Shown piece after piece: positions 16,948-25,888 of a DNA stretch of 64,000 nucleotides. Below the pieces are notes generated by a model, which was given only the letters and a program-made list of their open reading frames with translations, was not told the DNA's origin and searched no databases. Source of the stretch: Undibacterium pigrum (GTDB lineage Bacteria; Pseudomonadota; Gammaproteobacteria; Burkholderiales; Burkholderiaceae_D); the NCBI RefSeq assembly GCF_003201815.1, contig NZ_QJKB01000001.1, positions 434,001 through 498,000 of the forward strand. Direction: 5' to 3'. Within the stretch, counting starts at the first letter, position 1, and each line of letters opens with the position of its first letter. The translations under genes and the position numbers were made by a program.

Positions 16948-16953
16948 TATAAT
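16948..16953 (+). promoter_or_regulatory. candidate -10 element for ureABCEFGJ
   Basis: A perfect TATAAT lies about 105 bases before the ureA ATG, with a poor -35 (TTCGAA, 18 bases upstream). Since the ureABC block is separated from urt-ureD by genes on both strands, it needs its own promoter in the 289-base gap 16770-17058, and this is the best candidate. No sigma-54 site was found here, unlike upstream of urtA. Confidence 0.35.
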
Positions 16954-17058
16954 GTTTTTAGATTTCTGGCCTCTCACCCATCTGCACTTGCTTGTTATTT
17001 TGCAAATGACGATAAATAATAAGTTTGGTGATAGCAAAGACAATAAGCGAAAGAAGAT

Positions 17059-17361
17059 ATGGATCTGACACCCAGAGAAAAAGATAAGTTGCTGATATTT
17101 ACCGCCGCCTTGCTGGCAGAGCGGCGCAAGGCGCGTGGCCTGAAACTGAATTACCCAGAAGCAGTCGCCCTGATTACCGCCGCCATCATGGAAGGCGCGC
17201 GTGATGGCCGCACGGTGGCTGAACTGATGTCAGAGGGCACGCAAATACTCAGTCGTGCCGATGTCATGGAAGGCGTGCCGGAAATGATTCCTGATATCCA
17301 GGTTGAAGCGACTTTCCCGGACGGCAGCAAGCTGGTTACCGTCCATCACCCCATCCCTTAG
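17059..17361 (+). CDS. ureA: urease subunit gamma UreA
   Basis: UreA is the small gamma subunit of the cytoplasmic nickel enzyme urease, which hydrolyses urea to ammonia and carbamate. The 100-residue sequence is typical in length and content: [44 protein letters not shown] and a C-terminal [18 protein letters not shown]. It is the first gene of ureABCEFGJ. The next gene starts nine bases after its stop codon with a clear GGAG site. Confidence 0.97.
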   Translation: MDLTPREKDKLLIFTAALLAERRKARGLKLNYPEAVALITAAIMEGARDGRTVAELMSEGTQILSRADVMEGVPEMIPDIQVEATFPDGSKLVTVHHPIP

Positions 17362-17370
17362 GAGAAAACC

Positions 17371-17676
17371 ATGATACCAGGCGAAACCCTGATAGAGGAT
17401 GGGGACATAGAACTGAATGTCGGTCGTGCCATTGTTAGCATTACTGTAGCCAATAGTGGTGACAGGCCAATACAGGTGGGCTCACATTTTCATTTTTATG
17501 AAACCAATCCGTCCCTGCAATTTGAGCGCCAGCTTGCTTATGGCATGCGTCTCAATATTGCCGCTGGCACGGCCATCCGTTTTGAGCCAGGGCAGCAACG
17601 CAGCATAGAGCTGGTGGCTTTGGCGGGCGATAGAAAAGTCTATGGTTTCAGCGGTAAAGTGATGGGGGCACTATGA
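17371..17676 (+). CDS. ureB: urease subunit beta UreB
   Basis: UreB is the beta subunit of urease, 101 residues, the normal length for three-subunit ureases. It begins [19 protein letters not shown] and carries the conserved [19 protein letters not shown] segment and the RFEPGQ stretch. GGAG lies at good distance before its ATG. Its stop overlaps the ureC start by four bases (ATGA), so beta and alpha chains are translationally coupled. Confidence 0.97.
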   Translation: MIPGETLIEDGDIELNVGRAIVSITVANSGDRPIQVGSHFHFYETNPSLQFERQLAYGMRLNIAAGTAIRFEPGQQRSIELVALAGDRKVYGFSGKVMGAL

Positions 17677-19370
17677 AAATTTCACGTCATGCCTATGCTG
17701 AAATGTTTGGGCCGACCACGGGTGACCGTATCCGTCTGGCAGATACCAATCTATTCATAGAAATCGAGAAAGACTTTGCCATCTATGGCGAAGAAGTAAA
17801 ATTTGGTGGCGGCAAAGTGATACGTGATGGCATGGGTCAGTCGCAAAGGCCACATGCTGAAGTCATGGATACCGTCATCACCAATGCAGTCATTATTGAT
17901 CACTGGGGTATCGTCAAAGCAGACATAGGCATTAAAAATGGTTTGATTGCCTGCATAGGCAAGGCGGGTAACCCAGACATACAGTCTGGCGTTGACATGG
18001 CAATCGGTGGCGCGACCGAGATCATTGCCGGTGAAGGCAAGATTGTGACCGCCGGCGGCATCGATTCACACATCCATTTCATTTGTCCGCAGCAGATAGA
18101 AGAAGCTTTGATGAGCGGCGTCACCACCATGCTGGGCGGCGGTACTGGCCCTGCAACTGGCACGGCAGCCACCACCTGTACCCCGGGCCCCTGGCATTTG
18201 TATTCCATGCTAATGGCTGCAGATGCGTTTCCCATGAACTTGGGCTTTATGGGCAAGGGCAATGTCAGCCTGCCTTTGCCGCTGGAAGAGCAGATCAGGG
18301 CAGGTGCCATAGGTTTGAAGCTGCATGAAGACTGGGGCACGACGCCACGAGCCATCGATAACTGCCTGACCGTGGCAGACGCTATGGATGTGCAGGTTGC
18401 CATTCATAGCGATACGCTCAACGAAGGTGGCTTCCTGGAGCACACCCTGGCAGCATTCAAGGACAGGACTATCCACACCTTCCATACCGAAGGTGCGGGT
18501 GGTGGCCATGCGCCGGATATTATTGCGGCAGTTGGCGAGGCAAATGTACTGCCATCATCCACCAATCCTACCCGTCCTTACACAGTCAATACTTTGGACG
18601 AGCATCTCGACATGCTCATGGTCTGTCACCATCTTGACCCGGCTATTGCCGAAGACATTGCCTTTGCCGAATCACGCATACGGCGCGAAACCATCGCTGC
18701 TGAAGATATCTTGCATGATATTGGCGCCATCTCCATGATGTCTTCCGATTCCCAGGCCATGGGCCGTGTAGGCGAAGTCATTATGCGTACCTGGCAAACG
18801 GCAGACAAGATGAAGCAGCAGCGCGGCTCGCTGGCAGAAGATAATGCGCGTCACGATAACTTCCGTGTCAAACGCTATATCGCCAAATATACGATCAACC
18901 CGGCCCTGACACATGGCATTGCCCATGCAGTTGGCTCGCTGGAAGTGGGCAAGATTGCCGACATCGTTTTGTGGAAGCCTGCCTTCTTTGGTGTGAAACC
19001 ATCGATGATCATCAAGGGTGGCATGATAGCCGCAGCCCAGATGGGTGATCCGAATGCATCGATACCAACACCACAGCCTGTGCATTACCGCATGATGTTT
19101 GGTGCCTTTGGCGGTGGCCTGAAAAAGTCGTTTACCTTTGTCTCGCAGGCAGGGCTGGATGCTGGGCTGGCAGAACAGTTGAAGCTGAACAAGACCCTGA
19201 TTGCTGTCAGGAATACGCGCCATGTTCGCAAGAAGGACATGATACACAATAGCCTGACGCCAAAAATGGAAGTCGATTCCGAAACCTATGAAGTCCGTGC
19301 CAATGGTGAACTGCTGGTGTGTGAACCGGCAAAAATCCTGCCCATGGCCCAACGTTATTTTTTATTTTAA
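17673..19370 (+). CDS. ureC: urease subunit alpha UreC (catalytic)
   Basis: UreC carries the dinickel active site. The 565-residue length is normal. All key residues are visible: the HIH nickel ligands in [14 protein letters not shown], the carbamylated bridging Lys in [11 protein letters not shown], the further His in [11 protein letters not shown] and [16 protein letters not shown], the flap Cys-His in [10 protein letters not shown], and the Asp ligand in SSDSQAMGR. The enzyme therefore looks fully functional. It works in the cytoplasm in an (alpha-beta-gamma)3 assembly matured by UreDEFG. It overlaps ureB by four bases and precedes ureE by three. Confidence 0.98.
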   Translation: MKISRHAYAEMFGPTTGDRIRLADTNLFIEIEKDFAIYGEEVKFGGGKVIRDGMGQSQRPHAEVMDTVITNAVIIDHWGIVKADIGIKNGLIACIGKAGNPDIQSGVDMAIGGATEIIAGEGKIVTAGGIDSHIHFICPQQIEEALMSGVTTMLGGGTGPATGTAATTCTPGPWHLYSMLMAADAFPMNLGFMGKGNVSLPLPLEEQIRAGAIGLKLHEDWGTTPRAIDNCLTVADAMDVQVAIHSDTLNEGGFLEHTLAAFKDRTIHTFHTEGAGGGHAPDIIAAVGEANVLPSSTNPTRPYTVNTLDEHLDMLMVCHHLDPAIAEDIAFAESRIRRETIAAEDILHDIGAISMMSSDSQAMGRVGEVIMRTWQTADKMKQQRGSLAEDNARHDNFRVKRYIAKYTINPALTHGIAHAVGSLEVGKIADIVLWKPAFFGVKPSMIIKGGMIAAAQMGDPNASIPTPQPVHYRMMFGAFGGGLKKSFTFVSQAGLDAGLAEQLKLNKTLIAVRNTRHVRKKDMIHNSLTPKMEVDSETYEVRANGELLVCEPAKILPMAQRYFLF

Positions 19371-19373
19371 ACA

Positions 19374-19892
19374 ATGCTGACATTGCAAACAAAAATCGAG
19401 ACTGCCGACAGCATAGCCGGGCAACTGGTTTTGCCGTATGAATTGCGTGAAAAAAGCCGTTTGCGTGCCACCCTTGCCAGCGGTGAAGATGTGGCCGTGT
19501 TCACCGTGCGCGGCACAGTCATGCGCCATGGTGACCTGATGCTGGGCAATGATGGCCGCGTGATTGAAGTCATTGCTGCTGCTGAACCGACGTATAAGGT
19601 GGAATGTGATACCGCCTTTAACTTATTGCGCTGCGCCTTTCATCTGGGTAACCGGCATACCCAGGCACAGGTCAGCGACGGTTTTTTGCGCATACGCAAA
19701 GACCCGGTGCTGAAGGAAATGCTGCAAGGGCTGGGCGCAGTCGTCACTGAAGAGCAGGCCAGTTTTGAGCCGGAATCAGGTGCTTATGGCGGTGGTCACC
19801 ATCATGGCGGCGATGATGGACATCCGCATAATCCACTGGCACCGATACCTTTACGCCAGCGCATACATCGTCCTTCAGACAGCAAGGCTTGA
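19374..19892 (+). CDS. ureE: urease accessory nickel metallochaperone UreE
   Basis: UreE delivers nickel to the UreG/UreF/UreD complex. The 172-residue protein has the N-terminal beta domain (LVLPYELREKSRLRATLASGED), the metal-binding core with AFHLGNRHTQAQV, and a His/Asp-rich tail (GGGHHHGGDDGHPHNP) that binds several nickel ions. This His-rich tail makes it a storage-type UreE. It lies three bases after ureC and is followed immediately by ureF. Confidence 0.95.
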   Translation: MLTLQTKIETADSIAGQLVLPYELREKSRLRATLASGEDVAVFTVRGTVMRHGDLMLGNDGRVIEVIAAAEPTYKVECDTAFNLLRCAFHLGNRHTQAQVSDGFLRIRKDPVLKEMLQGLGAVVTEEQASFEPESGAYGGGHHHGGDDGHPHNPLAPIPLRQRIHRPSDSKA

Positions 19893-19894
19893 GC

Positions 19895-20575
19895 ATGCAG
19901 TCTGCAGCCTTACTCCATCTCCTGCAACTGGCCAGCCCGTCCTTGCCTATCGGTGCCTATAGCTATTCGCAAGGGATGGAAGCAGCGATAGAAAAAGGTC
20001 TGGTGCGCAATGAAGCCACAGCCCGGGAATGGATTATCAATTGCCTGCTTGAAGTGGTGGCCCGTTTTGAGGCGCCAGTTTTGTGGCGCTTGTTGCGGGC
20101 TTTTGAGTGCAGGGATTTGGTCGCCGTATCGCACTGGACCAGCTTGTTCATTGCCGCCAGGGACACGGCAGAATTTCGGGCGGAGAGCATACAAATGGGT
20201 TATTCGCTGGGCAAGCTGGTGAATGACTTGAAGATTGCTGATGCTGAGTTACTGGCGATATTGCTGGCACAACATGAATTGCCTTTGCCTACGGCCTTGG
20301 CAGCAGCGGCAGTTGCCTTGCAGGTGCCGCCGGAATCGGTCTTGCTGGGCATGCTGTTTTCATGGGCAGAAAACCAGGTGCTGGTGGGCGTGAAATCCAT
20401 CCCCCTGGGCCAGGTGTCAGGACAACGCTTGCTGCTATCGCTGCGACCCGAACTGGAAAAAGCAGCAACACTGGCGCAAGAACTGGAAGACGATCAGTTA
20501 TCGAACTGGGCACCAGGTTTGTCTTTGCTGTCCATGCAGCATGAGGTGCAGTACAGCCGTCTGTACAGATCATAA
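19895..20575 (+). CDS. ureF: urease accessory protein UreF
   Basis: UreF bridges UreD-urease and the GTPase UreG and gates GTP hydrolysis during nickel insertion. The sequence (226 residues from the ATG at 19895) has the family opening [40 protein letters not shown] and the late segment [30 protein letters not shown] at 19889 overlapping the ureE stop would add two residues; the ATG two bases after the stop is preferred. Helical throughout, no signal peptide. Confidence 0.94.
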   Translation: MQSAALLHLLQLASPSLPIGAYSYSQGMEAAIEKGLVRNEATAREWIINCLLEVVARFEAPVLWRLLRAFECRDLVAVSHWTSLFIAARDTAEFRAESIQMGYSLGKLVNDLKIADAELLAILLAQHELPLPTALAAAAVALQVPPESVLLGMLFSWAENQVLVGVKSIPLGQVSGQRLLLSLRPELEKAATLAQELEDDQLSNWAPGLSLLSMQHEVQYSRLYRS

Positions 20576-20598
20576 AAATTAAAAACAGGAAAAAATAC

Positions 20599-21240
20599 AT
20601 GAACACTCCAAATTTAGGATCACCAGAACCAAATCCCTTACGCGTAGGCATAGGCGGCCCGGTCGGTTCCGGTAAAACTGCACTCTGCGAAATGCTGTGC
20701 AAAAGCATGCGTGACCATTATGAAATGGCAGTAATCACCAATGATATCTACACCAAGGAAGACATGGAAATCCTGCTGCGTGCAGATGCCTTGCCTGCCG
20801 AGCGTTTGATGGGGGTGGAAACCGGTGGCTGTCCGCACACGGCTATACGCGAAGATGCCTCCATCAACCTGGAAGCGATAGCCCGCATGAGTGCAGACTT
20901 TCCAGATCTTGATTTGATACTGGTCGAATCTGGTGGTGACAACCTGGCAGCGACCTTTAGCCCGGAACTCTCAGATCTGACCATTTACGTCATCGATGTA
21001 GCCGGTGGCGAAAAAATCCCGCGCAAGGGCGGGCCTGGAATCACTCGTTCAGACTTGTTGATCATCAATAAAACCGATCTTGCACCACACGTTGGTGCCA
21101 ATCTCGACATCATGGCACAAGACGCCAAGCGCATGCGTGGCGAACGCCCCTTTGTATTTACCAATCTGCGTACTGGTGACGGGCTGGAGGCAGTCGTCAG
21201 TTTCATTCGCCAGCAAGGCATGCTGGATGAGGTCAAATAA
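20599..21240 (+). CDS. ureG: urease accessory GTPase UreG
   Basis: UreG is the SIMIBI-class GTPase that powers nickel delivery to urease. It has 213 residues, P-loop [13 protein letters not shown] near the N terminus, the metal-binding [13 protein letters not shown] (Cys-Pro-His, the nickel site at the dimer interface), the [17 protein letters not shown] switch segment, and the guanine-specificity motif NKTD. The N terminus lacks the His-rich extension seen in some UreG proteins. The gene follows ureF after 23 bases. Confidence 0.97.
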   Translation: MNTPNLGSPEPNPLRVGIGGPVGSGKTALCEMLCKSMRDHYEMAVITNDIYTKEDMEILLRADALPAERLMGVETGGCPHTAIREDASINLEAIARMSADFPDLDLILVESGGDNLAATFSPELSDLTIYVIDVAGGEKIPRKGGPGITRSDLLIINKTDLAPHVGANLDIMAQDAKRMRGERPFVFTNLRTGDGLEAVVSFIRQQGMLDEVK

Positions 21241-21276
21241 TGAAGTCAAAAACTAATTTTCAATCCGGAGATGATT

Positions 21277-21879
21277 ATGAAGCTTAATAAATTGCGCAGC
21301 CTGTATGTTGTCGCTGTCCTGGGCAGTGCCATGATTTCATTGCCAGCCCAGGCGCATGACAGTGTGCTGCATTCCATGAATGCTTTGCAGGACGGCTTTC
21401 TCCATCCATTCACCGGGCTTGACCATTTGCTGGCCATGCTGGCAATAGGTATCTGGGCGGCGCAACAAAAACATGCGCGTGCATGGTTGATACCAGCCAG
21501 TTTCCCCTTGATGATGGTCGTTGGTGGCGCACTGGCTCTTGCTGGTATAGCCTTGCCGGGCGTGGAACACGGTATCGCAGCATCAGTGCTTGTTCTTGGT
21601 TTGTTGATCAGTTTCGCGGTCAAATTGCCTGTTAGTGCGGGAGTGGCTTTGGTATCTGTATTTGCCATGGTGCATGGCTATGCACATGGGCAGGAAATGC
21701 CAGTGAATGAATCCGCAGTGTTGTATGGTGCTGGTTTTGTGCTGGCAACAGCACTGATTCATGCCGCTGGCTGGTTTGCCAGCAATGCGGCTCAAAAGAC
21801 GCTGACCATTACATTGCCACGGTATGCAGGAGTGATGATCACTTTGGCAGGTGCTTTTTTCCTTTCAGCACTTGCTTGA
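21277..21879 (+). CDS. ureJ: HupE/UreJ-family membrane protein (putative nickel transporter)
   Basis: This 200-residue inner-membrane protein of the HupE/UreJ family is thought to bring nickel into the cell for urease. It has a cleavable-looking N terminus (LYVVAVLGSAMISLPAQAHD) and five to six hydrophobic spans. The family signature is HPFTGLDHLLAMLAIGIWAAQ, whose His and Asp are proposed nickel ligands, with a second His-rich segment FAMVHGYAHGQE. Two ATGs compete: 21271 abuts the GGAG site, while 21277 has a better six-base spacing and is chosen. It ends the urease operon. Confidence 0.88.
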   Translation: MKLNKLRSLYVVAVLGSAMISLPAQAHDSVLHSMNALQDGFLHPFTGLDHLLAMLAIGIWAAQQKHARAWLIPASFPLMMVVGGALALAGIALPGVEHGIAASVLVLGLLISFAVKLPVSAGVALVSVFAMVHGYAHGQEMPVNESAVLYGAGFVLATALIHAAGWFASNAAQKTLTITLPRYAGVMITLAGAFFLSALA

Positions 21880-22195
21880 TACGCAATAGTAGTTAATTAA
21901 ATTTCATCTGCCAGGCAAGGAAAGGTAGTTTCTCCTTGCTTGCTGGCCCCAGCTTGCCCTTGTCGCACAGTAATAATCGACTGTGCCGATTTCGTCTTTC
22001 AAAATGCATACAAACATCAAGACTGGGCCTCTTTGCGGGCTTACACTTAGTCATGTTCGAATCTGGCAGCGCGTGAAATAAGTTTGCAAATAGCTTATAT
22101 TTACTGTGATCGATTTCTTCGCGATTTGTCAGCATCAGGTTCTTTGATTGATTTTCAAAAATTGACCGGTTTTATCCGGAGACAAGGCAAATATC
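21880..22195. other. gene-free region between ureJ and the hydroxyproline operon
   Basis: No credible gene was found here. Two structures stand out. One is a stem-loop at 21911-21946, where CCAG and GCAAGGA pair with TCCTTGC and CTGG around an 11-base loop; it lacks a T-run. The other is an inverted repeat GCACAGT-N8-ACTGTGC at 21965-21986, which could be an operator for the hydroxyproline operon or a weak terminator for ureJ. The promoter of the downstream operon must lie here but no clear hexamer pair was chosen. Confidence 0.5.
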
Positions 22196-23092
22196 ATGTG
22201 GCAAGGCGTCATTCCCGCAGTTACAACAAAATTCAACCAGGACGATACGCTGGACTTCAAAGAAATGGAGCGCTGCTTCCGTTATTTGATGGATGCCGGT
22301 TGTGATGGTCTGATCGCTTGCGGTTCTCTGGGCGAAGGCCCTTTGTTATCCCATGCCGAGCGTATTGATGTGCTGAAATTGACGAAAGAAGTGACAGGCA
22401 ACAAGCCTGCCATTCTGACCGTCGCCGAGGCAGCAACTCGTGATGCCTGTGCCCTGGCTGAAAAAGCCGCCAAAGCTGGTGCCGATGGCTTGATGGTTGT
22501 TCCAAGTACGATCTATCACACCAATCACCGTGAAACCGTAGCAACCCTGCGCAGCATCGCCGCTGCCGGTGATTTACCTGTCATGATTTACTCCAACCGT
22601 CTGGCCTATCGCGTTGATGTGACGACAGACATGTTGGAAGAGCTGGCTGACGATGCCCGTTTTGTGGCAGTAAAAGAATCTTCTGATGATATCCGCCGCA
22701 CTACAGAAATCATCAACCGCCTGGGTAGCCGTTATGACTTGTTCACTGGCGTAGACAACCTGGCATTTGAAGCCTTGACTGCAGGTGCAACTGGCTGGGT
22801 AGCTGGTCTGGTTGTGGCTTTCCCGCATGAGACAGTCGCCATTTACCGCCTCATCAAGGCTGGCCGCTATAACGAGGCGCTGGATATCTACCGCTGGTTC
22901 CGTCCTTTGCTGGACCTGGATGTCTCTACTTATCTGGTACAGAACATCAAACTGGTAGAAGCCTTAGCCATTGATTCCAATGACCGCGTGCGTGCACCTC
23001 GTCTGCCGCTGGAAGGTGCTTTGCGTACCCGTGTAGAGCAAGTGGTCAGCACTTCCCTGGCCAATCGCCCGGTTTTGCCAGCATTTAACTGA
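22196..23092 (+). CDS. DapA-family lyase, likely pyrroline-4-hydroxy-2-carboxylate deaminase
   Basis: This 298-residue class I aldolase-type protein belongs to the dihydrodipicolinate synthase superfamily. It shows VIPAVTTKFNQDDTLDF at the start, the pyruvate-binding-type loop GSLGEGPLLSHAER, the catalytic-type Tyr in MIYSNR and the Schiff-base Lys in FVAVKESSDD. Its neighbours (three D-hydroxyproline dehydrogenase subunits and a semialdehyde dehydrogenase) indicate the member that turns 1-pyrroline-4-hydroxy-2-carboxylate into 2-oxoglutarate semialdehyde plus ammonia (LhpC or HypD in other species), not lysine synthesis. It is the first gene of the operon. Confidence 0.82.
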   Translation: MWQGVIPAVTTKFNQDDTLDFKEMERCFRYLMDAGCDGLIACGSLGEGPLLSHAERIDVLKLTKEVTGNKPAILTVAEAATRDACALAEKAAKAGADGLMVVPSTIYHTNHRETVATLRSIAAAGDLPVMIYSNRLAYRVDVTTDMLEELADDARFVAVKESSDDIRRTTEIINRLGSRYDLFTGVDNLAFEALTAGATGWVAGLVVAFPHETVAIYRLIKAGRYNEALDIYRWFRPLLDLDVSTYLVQNIKLVEALAIDSNDRVRAPRLPLEGALRTRVEQVVSTSLANRPVLPAFN

Positions 23093-23137
23093 TTTTTTAT
23101 TTAATGTGGTCAGTGTGAAGGTGCAGGGGACATGCCT

Positions 23138-24265
23138 ATGAATACGACAGTGTGTGTCATTGGTGCCGGTATAGTAGGCACCACCTGCGCCTTGAAGATG
23201 CAGGAAGAGGGCTATCAGGTCAGCTTGATTGAGGCTGCTTCCCCCGGCTGCGGCGTGACCGCAGTGGGGATGGGGCATCTGGTTGCGCTGGATGAAACCG
23301 AACAAGAGCTGGACTTGTGCCTGCTTTCTTTGCGGATGTGGAAAGACTTCTTTACTGAATTTCCTGGTATAGGAGAAGTCAGCCAGTGTGGCACCTTGTG
23401 GGTGGCAGAGAACGAAGATCAGCTGGTGGAGGCGCATCATAGGGCACAAGGCTTGAATGCACGACTATGGCGTGCTGAAGCGCTGACTGGTGAACAGGTG
23501 CAAAAACTGGAACCAGCTTTGCGCCCCGGCCTTGCTGGCGGCGTCAGGGTATTTGGCGATAGTGTGGTGTATCCACCCAAACTGGCGCATTTCATGGCCC
23601 AGCTTCTGGTGAAACGAGGCGGCGACCTGATCTTGCGCAAGCGTGTTGTGCAGCTTGGCGCCAGGCAATTGAGTTTTGAGGATGGTAGCAAGCTCAATGC
23701 CGATATCATTATTGTTGCTGCCGGGCTCGAAGTAGCCAAGCTCTTGCCTGAAATTGCCGTGTTTGGCCGCAAAGGCCATCTGGCGATTACTGATCGTTAT
23801 CCCGGTCGTCTTTCACATCAGATTGTCAGCATGAATTATGGACAGGCCGCGGTTTCTGCCGATGCACTGGCCGTAGCTGCCAATGTGCAGCCACGTAGTA
23901 ATGGACAATGGCTGATTGGTTCCTGCAGGCAGGATCAGCAGACAGATAATAGCCTTGACCCCAAGGCGCTGGGGGCAGTCTTGCAATCCGCCATGACGCT
24001 ATTGCCTTGCCTGGCCGATATGCAAATCATACGCGCCTGGGCGGGCATGCGTCCTGCATCACCTGACGGTCATCCGATTATAGGGCCTCATCCAGAATTG
24101 CCAGGTGTGTGGCTGGCAGCTGGGCATGAAGGACTGGGTGTGACGACAGCCATGGCGACAGCAAAAATGCTGACAGACCAGATTGCCGGACGGGCAGGAG
24201 AAATAGATTATCAGCATTATTCGCCTGAACGTTTTTTTCCTGTGCAGGAGTTGAAATATGCGTGA
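23138..24265 (+). CDS. FAD-dependent D-amino-acid (D-hydroxyproline) dehydrogenase subunit, DAO/DadA-like
   Basis: This is a 375-residue flavoprotein of the DAO family. The FAD-binding Rossmann motif CVIGAGIVGTTCALKMQEEG is at the N terminus and the C-terminal flavin contact is AGHEGLGVTTAMATAKM. It is expected to oxidise cis-4-hydroxy-D-proline to the pyrroline form as the catalytic subunit of a multi-subunit dehydrogenase (LhpB-like). The ATG at 23138 lies seven bases from an AGGGGA site and is preferred over 23132. The gene is followed, with an eight-base overlap, by a small iron-sulfur subunit, which supports the complex assignment. Confidence 0.83.
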   Translation: MNTTVCVIGAGIVGTTCALKMQEEGYQVSLIEAASPGCGVTAVGMGHLVALDETEQELDLCLLSLRMWKDFFTEFPGIGEVSQCGTLWVAENEDQLVEAHHRAQGLNARLWRAEALTGEQVQKLEPALRPGLAGGVRVFGDSVVYPPKLAHFMAQLLVKRGGDLILRKRVVQLGARQLSFEDGSKLNADIIIVAAGLEVAKLLPEIAVFGRKGHLAITDRYPGRLSHQIVSMNYGQAAVSADALAVAANVQPRSNGQWLIGSCRQDQQTDNSLDPKALGAVLQSAMTLLPCLADMQIIRAWAGMRPASPDGHPIIGPHPELPGVWLAAGHEGLGVTTAMATAKMLTDQIAGRAGEIDYQHYSPERFFPVQELKYA

Positions 24266-24542
24266 GCACAGTCCTGACACAAAAATAATCGCAAAAATCT
24301 GGATTAATGGCTCTCCCTTTGAGGCAACAACAGAGATGAGTGTAGCTGCGGCCCTGATGCGGTATGACAATATGCAGACGCGCCAGTCAGTTTCTGGTCA
24401 GCCGCGTTTTGCCGTTTGTGGCATGGGCGTATGCCAGGAATGCCGGGTACGCATCAATGGTCAGCCGCATAAACTAGCTTGCCAGGAATACTGTCGCTCA
24501 GGCATGGTGATCAATACAGGAACCAATGGTCTTGGAGTGTGA
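24258..24542 (+). CDS. small [2Fe-2S] subunit of the D-hydroxyproline dehydrogenase
   Basis: This 94-residue ferredoxin-like protein carries Cys54, Cys59, Cys62 and Cys75 (CGMGVCQEC followed by ACQ), the C-x4-C-x2-C...C pattern of plant-type [2Fe-2S] proteins in amine and proline dehydrogenase complexes. An extra Cys lies at position 79. The start overlaps the upstream flavoprotein gene by eight bases, and the next gene starts two bases after its stop. It is likely the electron-transfer subunit (LhpF-like) between two flavin subunits. Confidence 0.85.
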   Translation: MREHSPDTKIIAKIWINGSPFEATTEMSVAAALMRYDNMQTRQSVSGQPRFAVCGMGVCQECRVRINGQPHKLACQEYCRSGMVINTGTNGLGV

Positions 24543-24544
24543 CG

Positions 24545-25834
24545 ATGGTAGCGGCAATTCTCCCGTTTTCGACGGACATACTTATCATAGGTGCAGGCCC
24601 TGCGGGCCTGGCAGCGGCGCTGGCTGCCGCTGAACTATCATCCACTGTCACGGTGATCGATGAAAATCCCGCACCTGGCGGGCAAATCTGGCGCGGTGGT
24701 CCAGCAACATGGCGCGACCGGCGGGCGCATGATTTGTGGCAGGCATTGGCAAATTGCCTGAATGTACGCATGGTGTATGGCGTGCGTATTGTCGCTGCCC
24801 CTGCTGAGAAAGAATTTTTGCTGGAGACAGCAGATGGCGCACAAAAATTAAGCTGGAATAAGCTGATTATCTGTAGCGGTGCTCGTGAGTTGCTTTTGCC
24901 TTTCCCCGGTTGGACTTTGCCAGGCGTCACCGGTGCAGGTGGCTTGCAAGCTTTGATCAAGGGCGGTATGCCAGTCGAAGGTAAACGTGTCGCCGTTGCA
25001 GGTAGTGGCCCCTTGCTGCTGGCAGTGGCGGAAACAGTCATACGTGCTGGCGGCCAGGTCGTCAGTATCATAGAAACAAAAAGCAGTAAAAATTTACGTC
25101 AATTTTTCTGGGCCTTGCTTAAGTCCCACCGCGGCAAGTTGTTGCAGGCACTGAAATTGTTCTGGCAACTTAAGTTTGTGCATTACCGCCATGATGCCAG
25201 AGTGGTCAAGGCACATGGCGAGCAACGCCTGCTTGGCATCAGCCTGCAGCATGGCGACAAGAAAATTGACCTGAGCTGTGATTTGCTGGCCTGTGGATTT
25301 GGTTTATTACCCAATCTGGAAATTGGCACCCTGCTGGGATGCCAGATCAGGGATGGCAGTATAGTGGTCGACGCGAATCAGGCCACTACCCGTGCCGATG
25401 TCTGGGTGGCAGGAGAAGCTTGCGGCATAGGCGGTGTTGACAAGGCTTTGGCCGAAGGGCACATTGCTGGTCTGGCTGCGATTGGGCAGACGGCTGAACA
25501 AGATGATATTGCGCGCCGCACCCATGCCAGGCAATTTGCGGATTTACTCAGACAGAGTTTTGCCACCGACGACAGTCTGCGCAAGTTATGCAAGTCAGAC
25601 ACGCTGGTGTGTCGCTGTGAAGATGTCAGTGCAAGGCAATTGCGTGAACATGACGACTGGCGCACCGCAAAGCTGATGACCAGGGCAGGTATGGGCGCAT
25701 GTCAGGGGCGTATTTGTGGTGCGGCTTGCCAGTTCATGTTTGGTTGGGAGGCGCCGGGGCTGAGACAACCGGTTTTCCCGACAAAAACATCAACTCTTGC
25801 TGTCCTGAGTGGTACAGCGAGTAATATCGAATAA
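24545..25834 (+). CDS. FAD/NAD(P)-binding oxidoreductase subunit with C-terminal Fe-S domain
   Basis: This is a 429-residue pyridine-nucleotide-disulfide-type flavoprotein. The FAD motif is DILIIGAGPAGLAAALAAAE, the second dinucleotide motif is RVAVAGSGPLLLAVAETVI, and a C-terminal BFD-like cysteine cluster (VCRCEDV and CQGRICGAAC) can hold a [2Fe-2S] cluster. This is the architecture of the alpha subunit of D-hydroxyproline and related amine dehydrogenases (LhpE-like). GGAG precedes the ATG at 24545; the longer frame to 24479 runs through the iron-sulfur gene and is rejected. Confidence 0.85.
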   Translation: MVAAILPFSTDILIIGAGPAGLAAALAAAELSSTVTVIDENPAPGGQIWRGGPATWRDRRAHDLWQALANCLNVRMVYGVRIVAAPAEKEFLLETADGAQKLSWNKLIICSGARELLLPFPGWTLPGVTGAGGLQALIKGGMPVEGKRVAVAGSGPLLLAVAETVIRAGGQVVSIIETKSSKNLRQFFWALLKSHRGKLLQALKLFWQLKFVHYRHDARVVKAHGEQRLLGISLQHGDKKIDLSCDLLACGFGLLPNLEIGTLLGCQIRDGSIVVDANQATTRADVWVAGEACGIGGVDKALAEGHIAGLAAIGQTAEQDDIARRTHARQFADLLRQSFATDDSLRKLCKSDTLVCRCEDVSARQLREHDDWRTAKLMTRAGMGACQGRICGAACQFMFGWEAPGLRQPVFPTKTSTLAVLSGTASNIE

Positions 25835-25888
25835 TCACCCTGCACAAAAAGACTGAACAATTAATCTGAACAATAAGGAAAAATAAAG

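Noticed and set aside
16970-17000. Sigma-54-like sequence upstream of ureA
   Set aside because: TGGC and TGC elements occur, but GG-to-GC spacing is not ten bases in any combination.
21893-22135. 80-codon minus-strand frame downstream of ureJ
   Set aside because: No ribosome site, unnatural composition and no recognisable domain.
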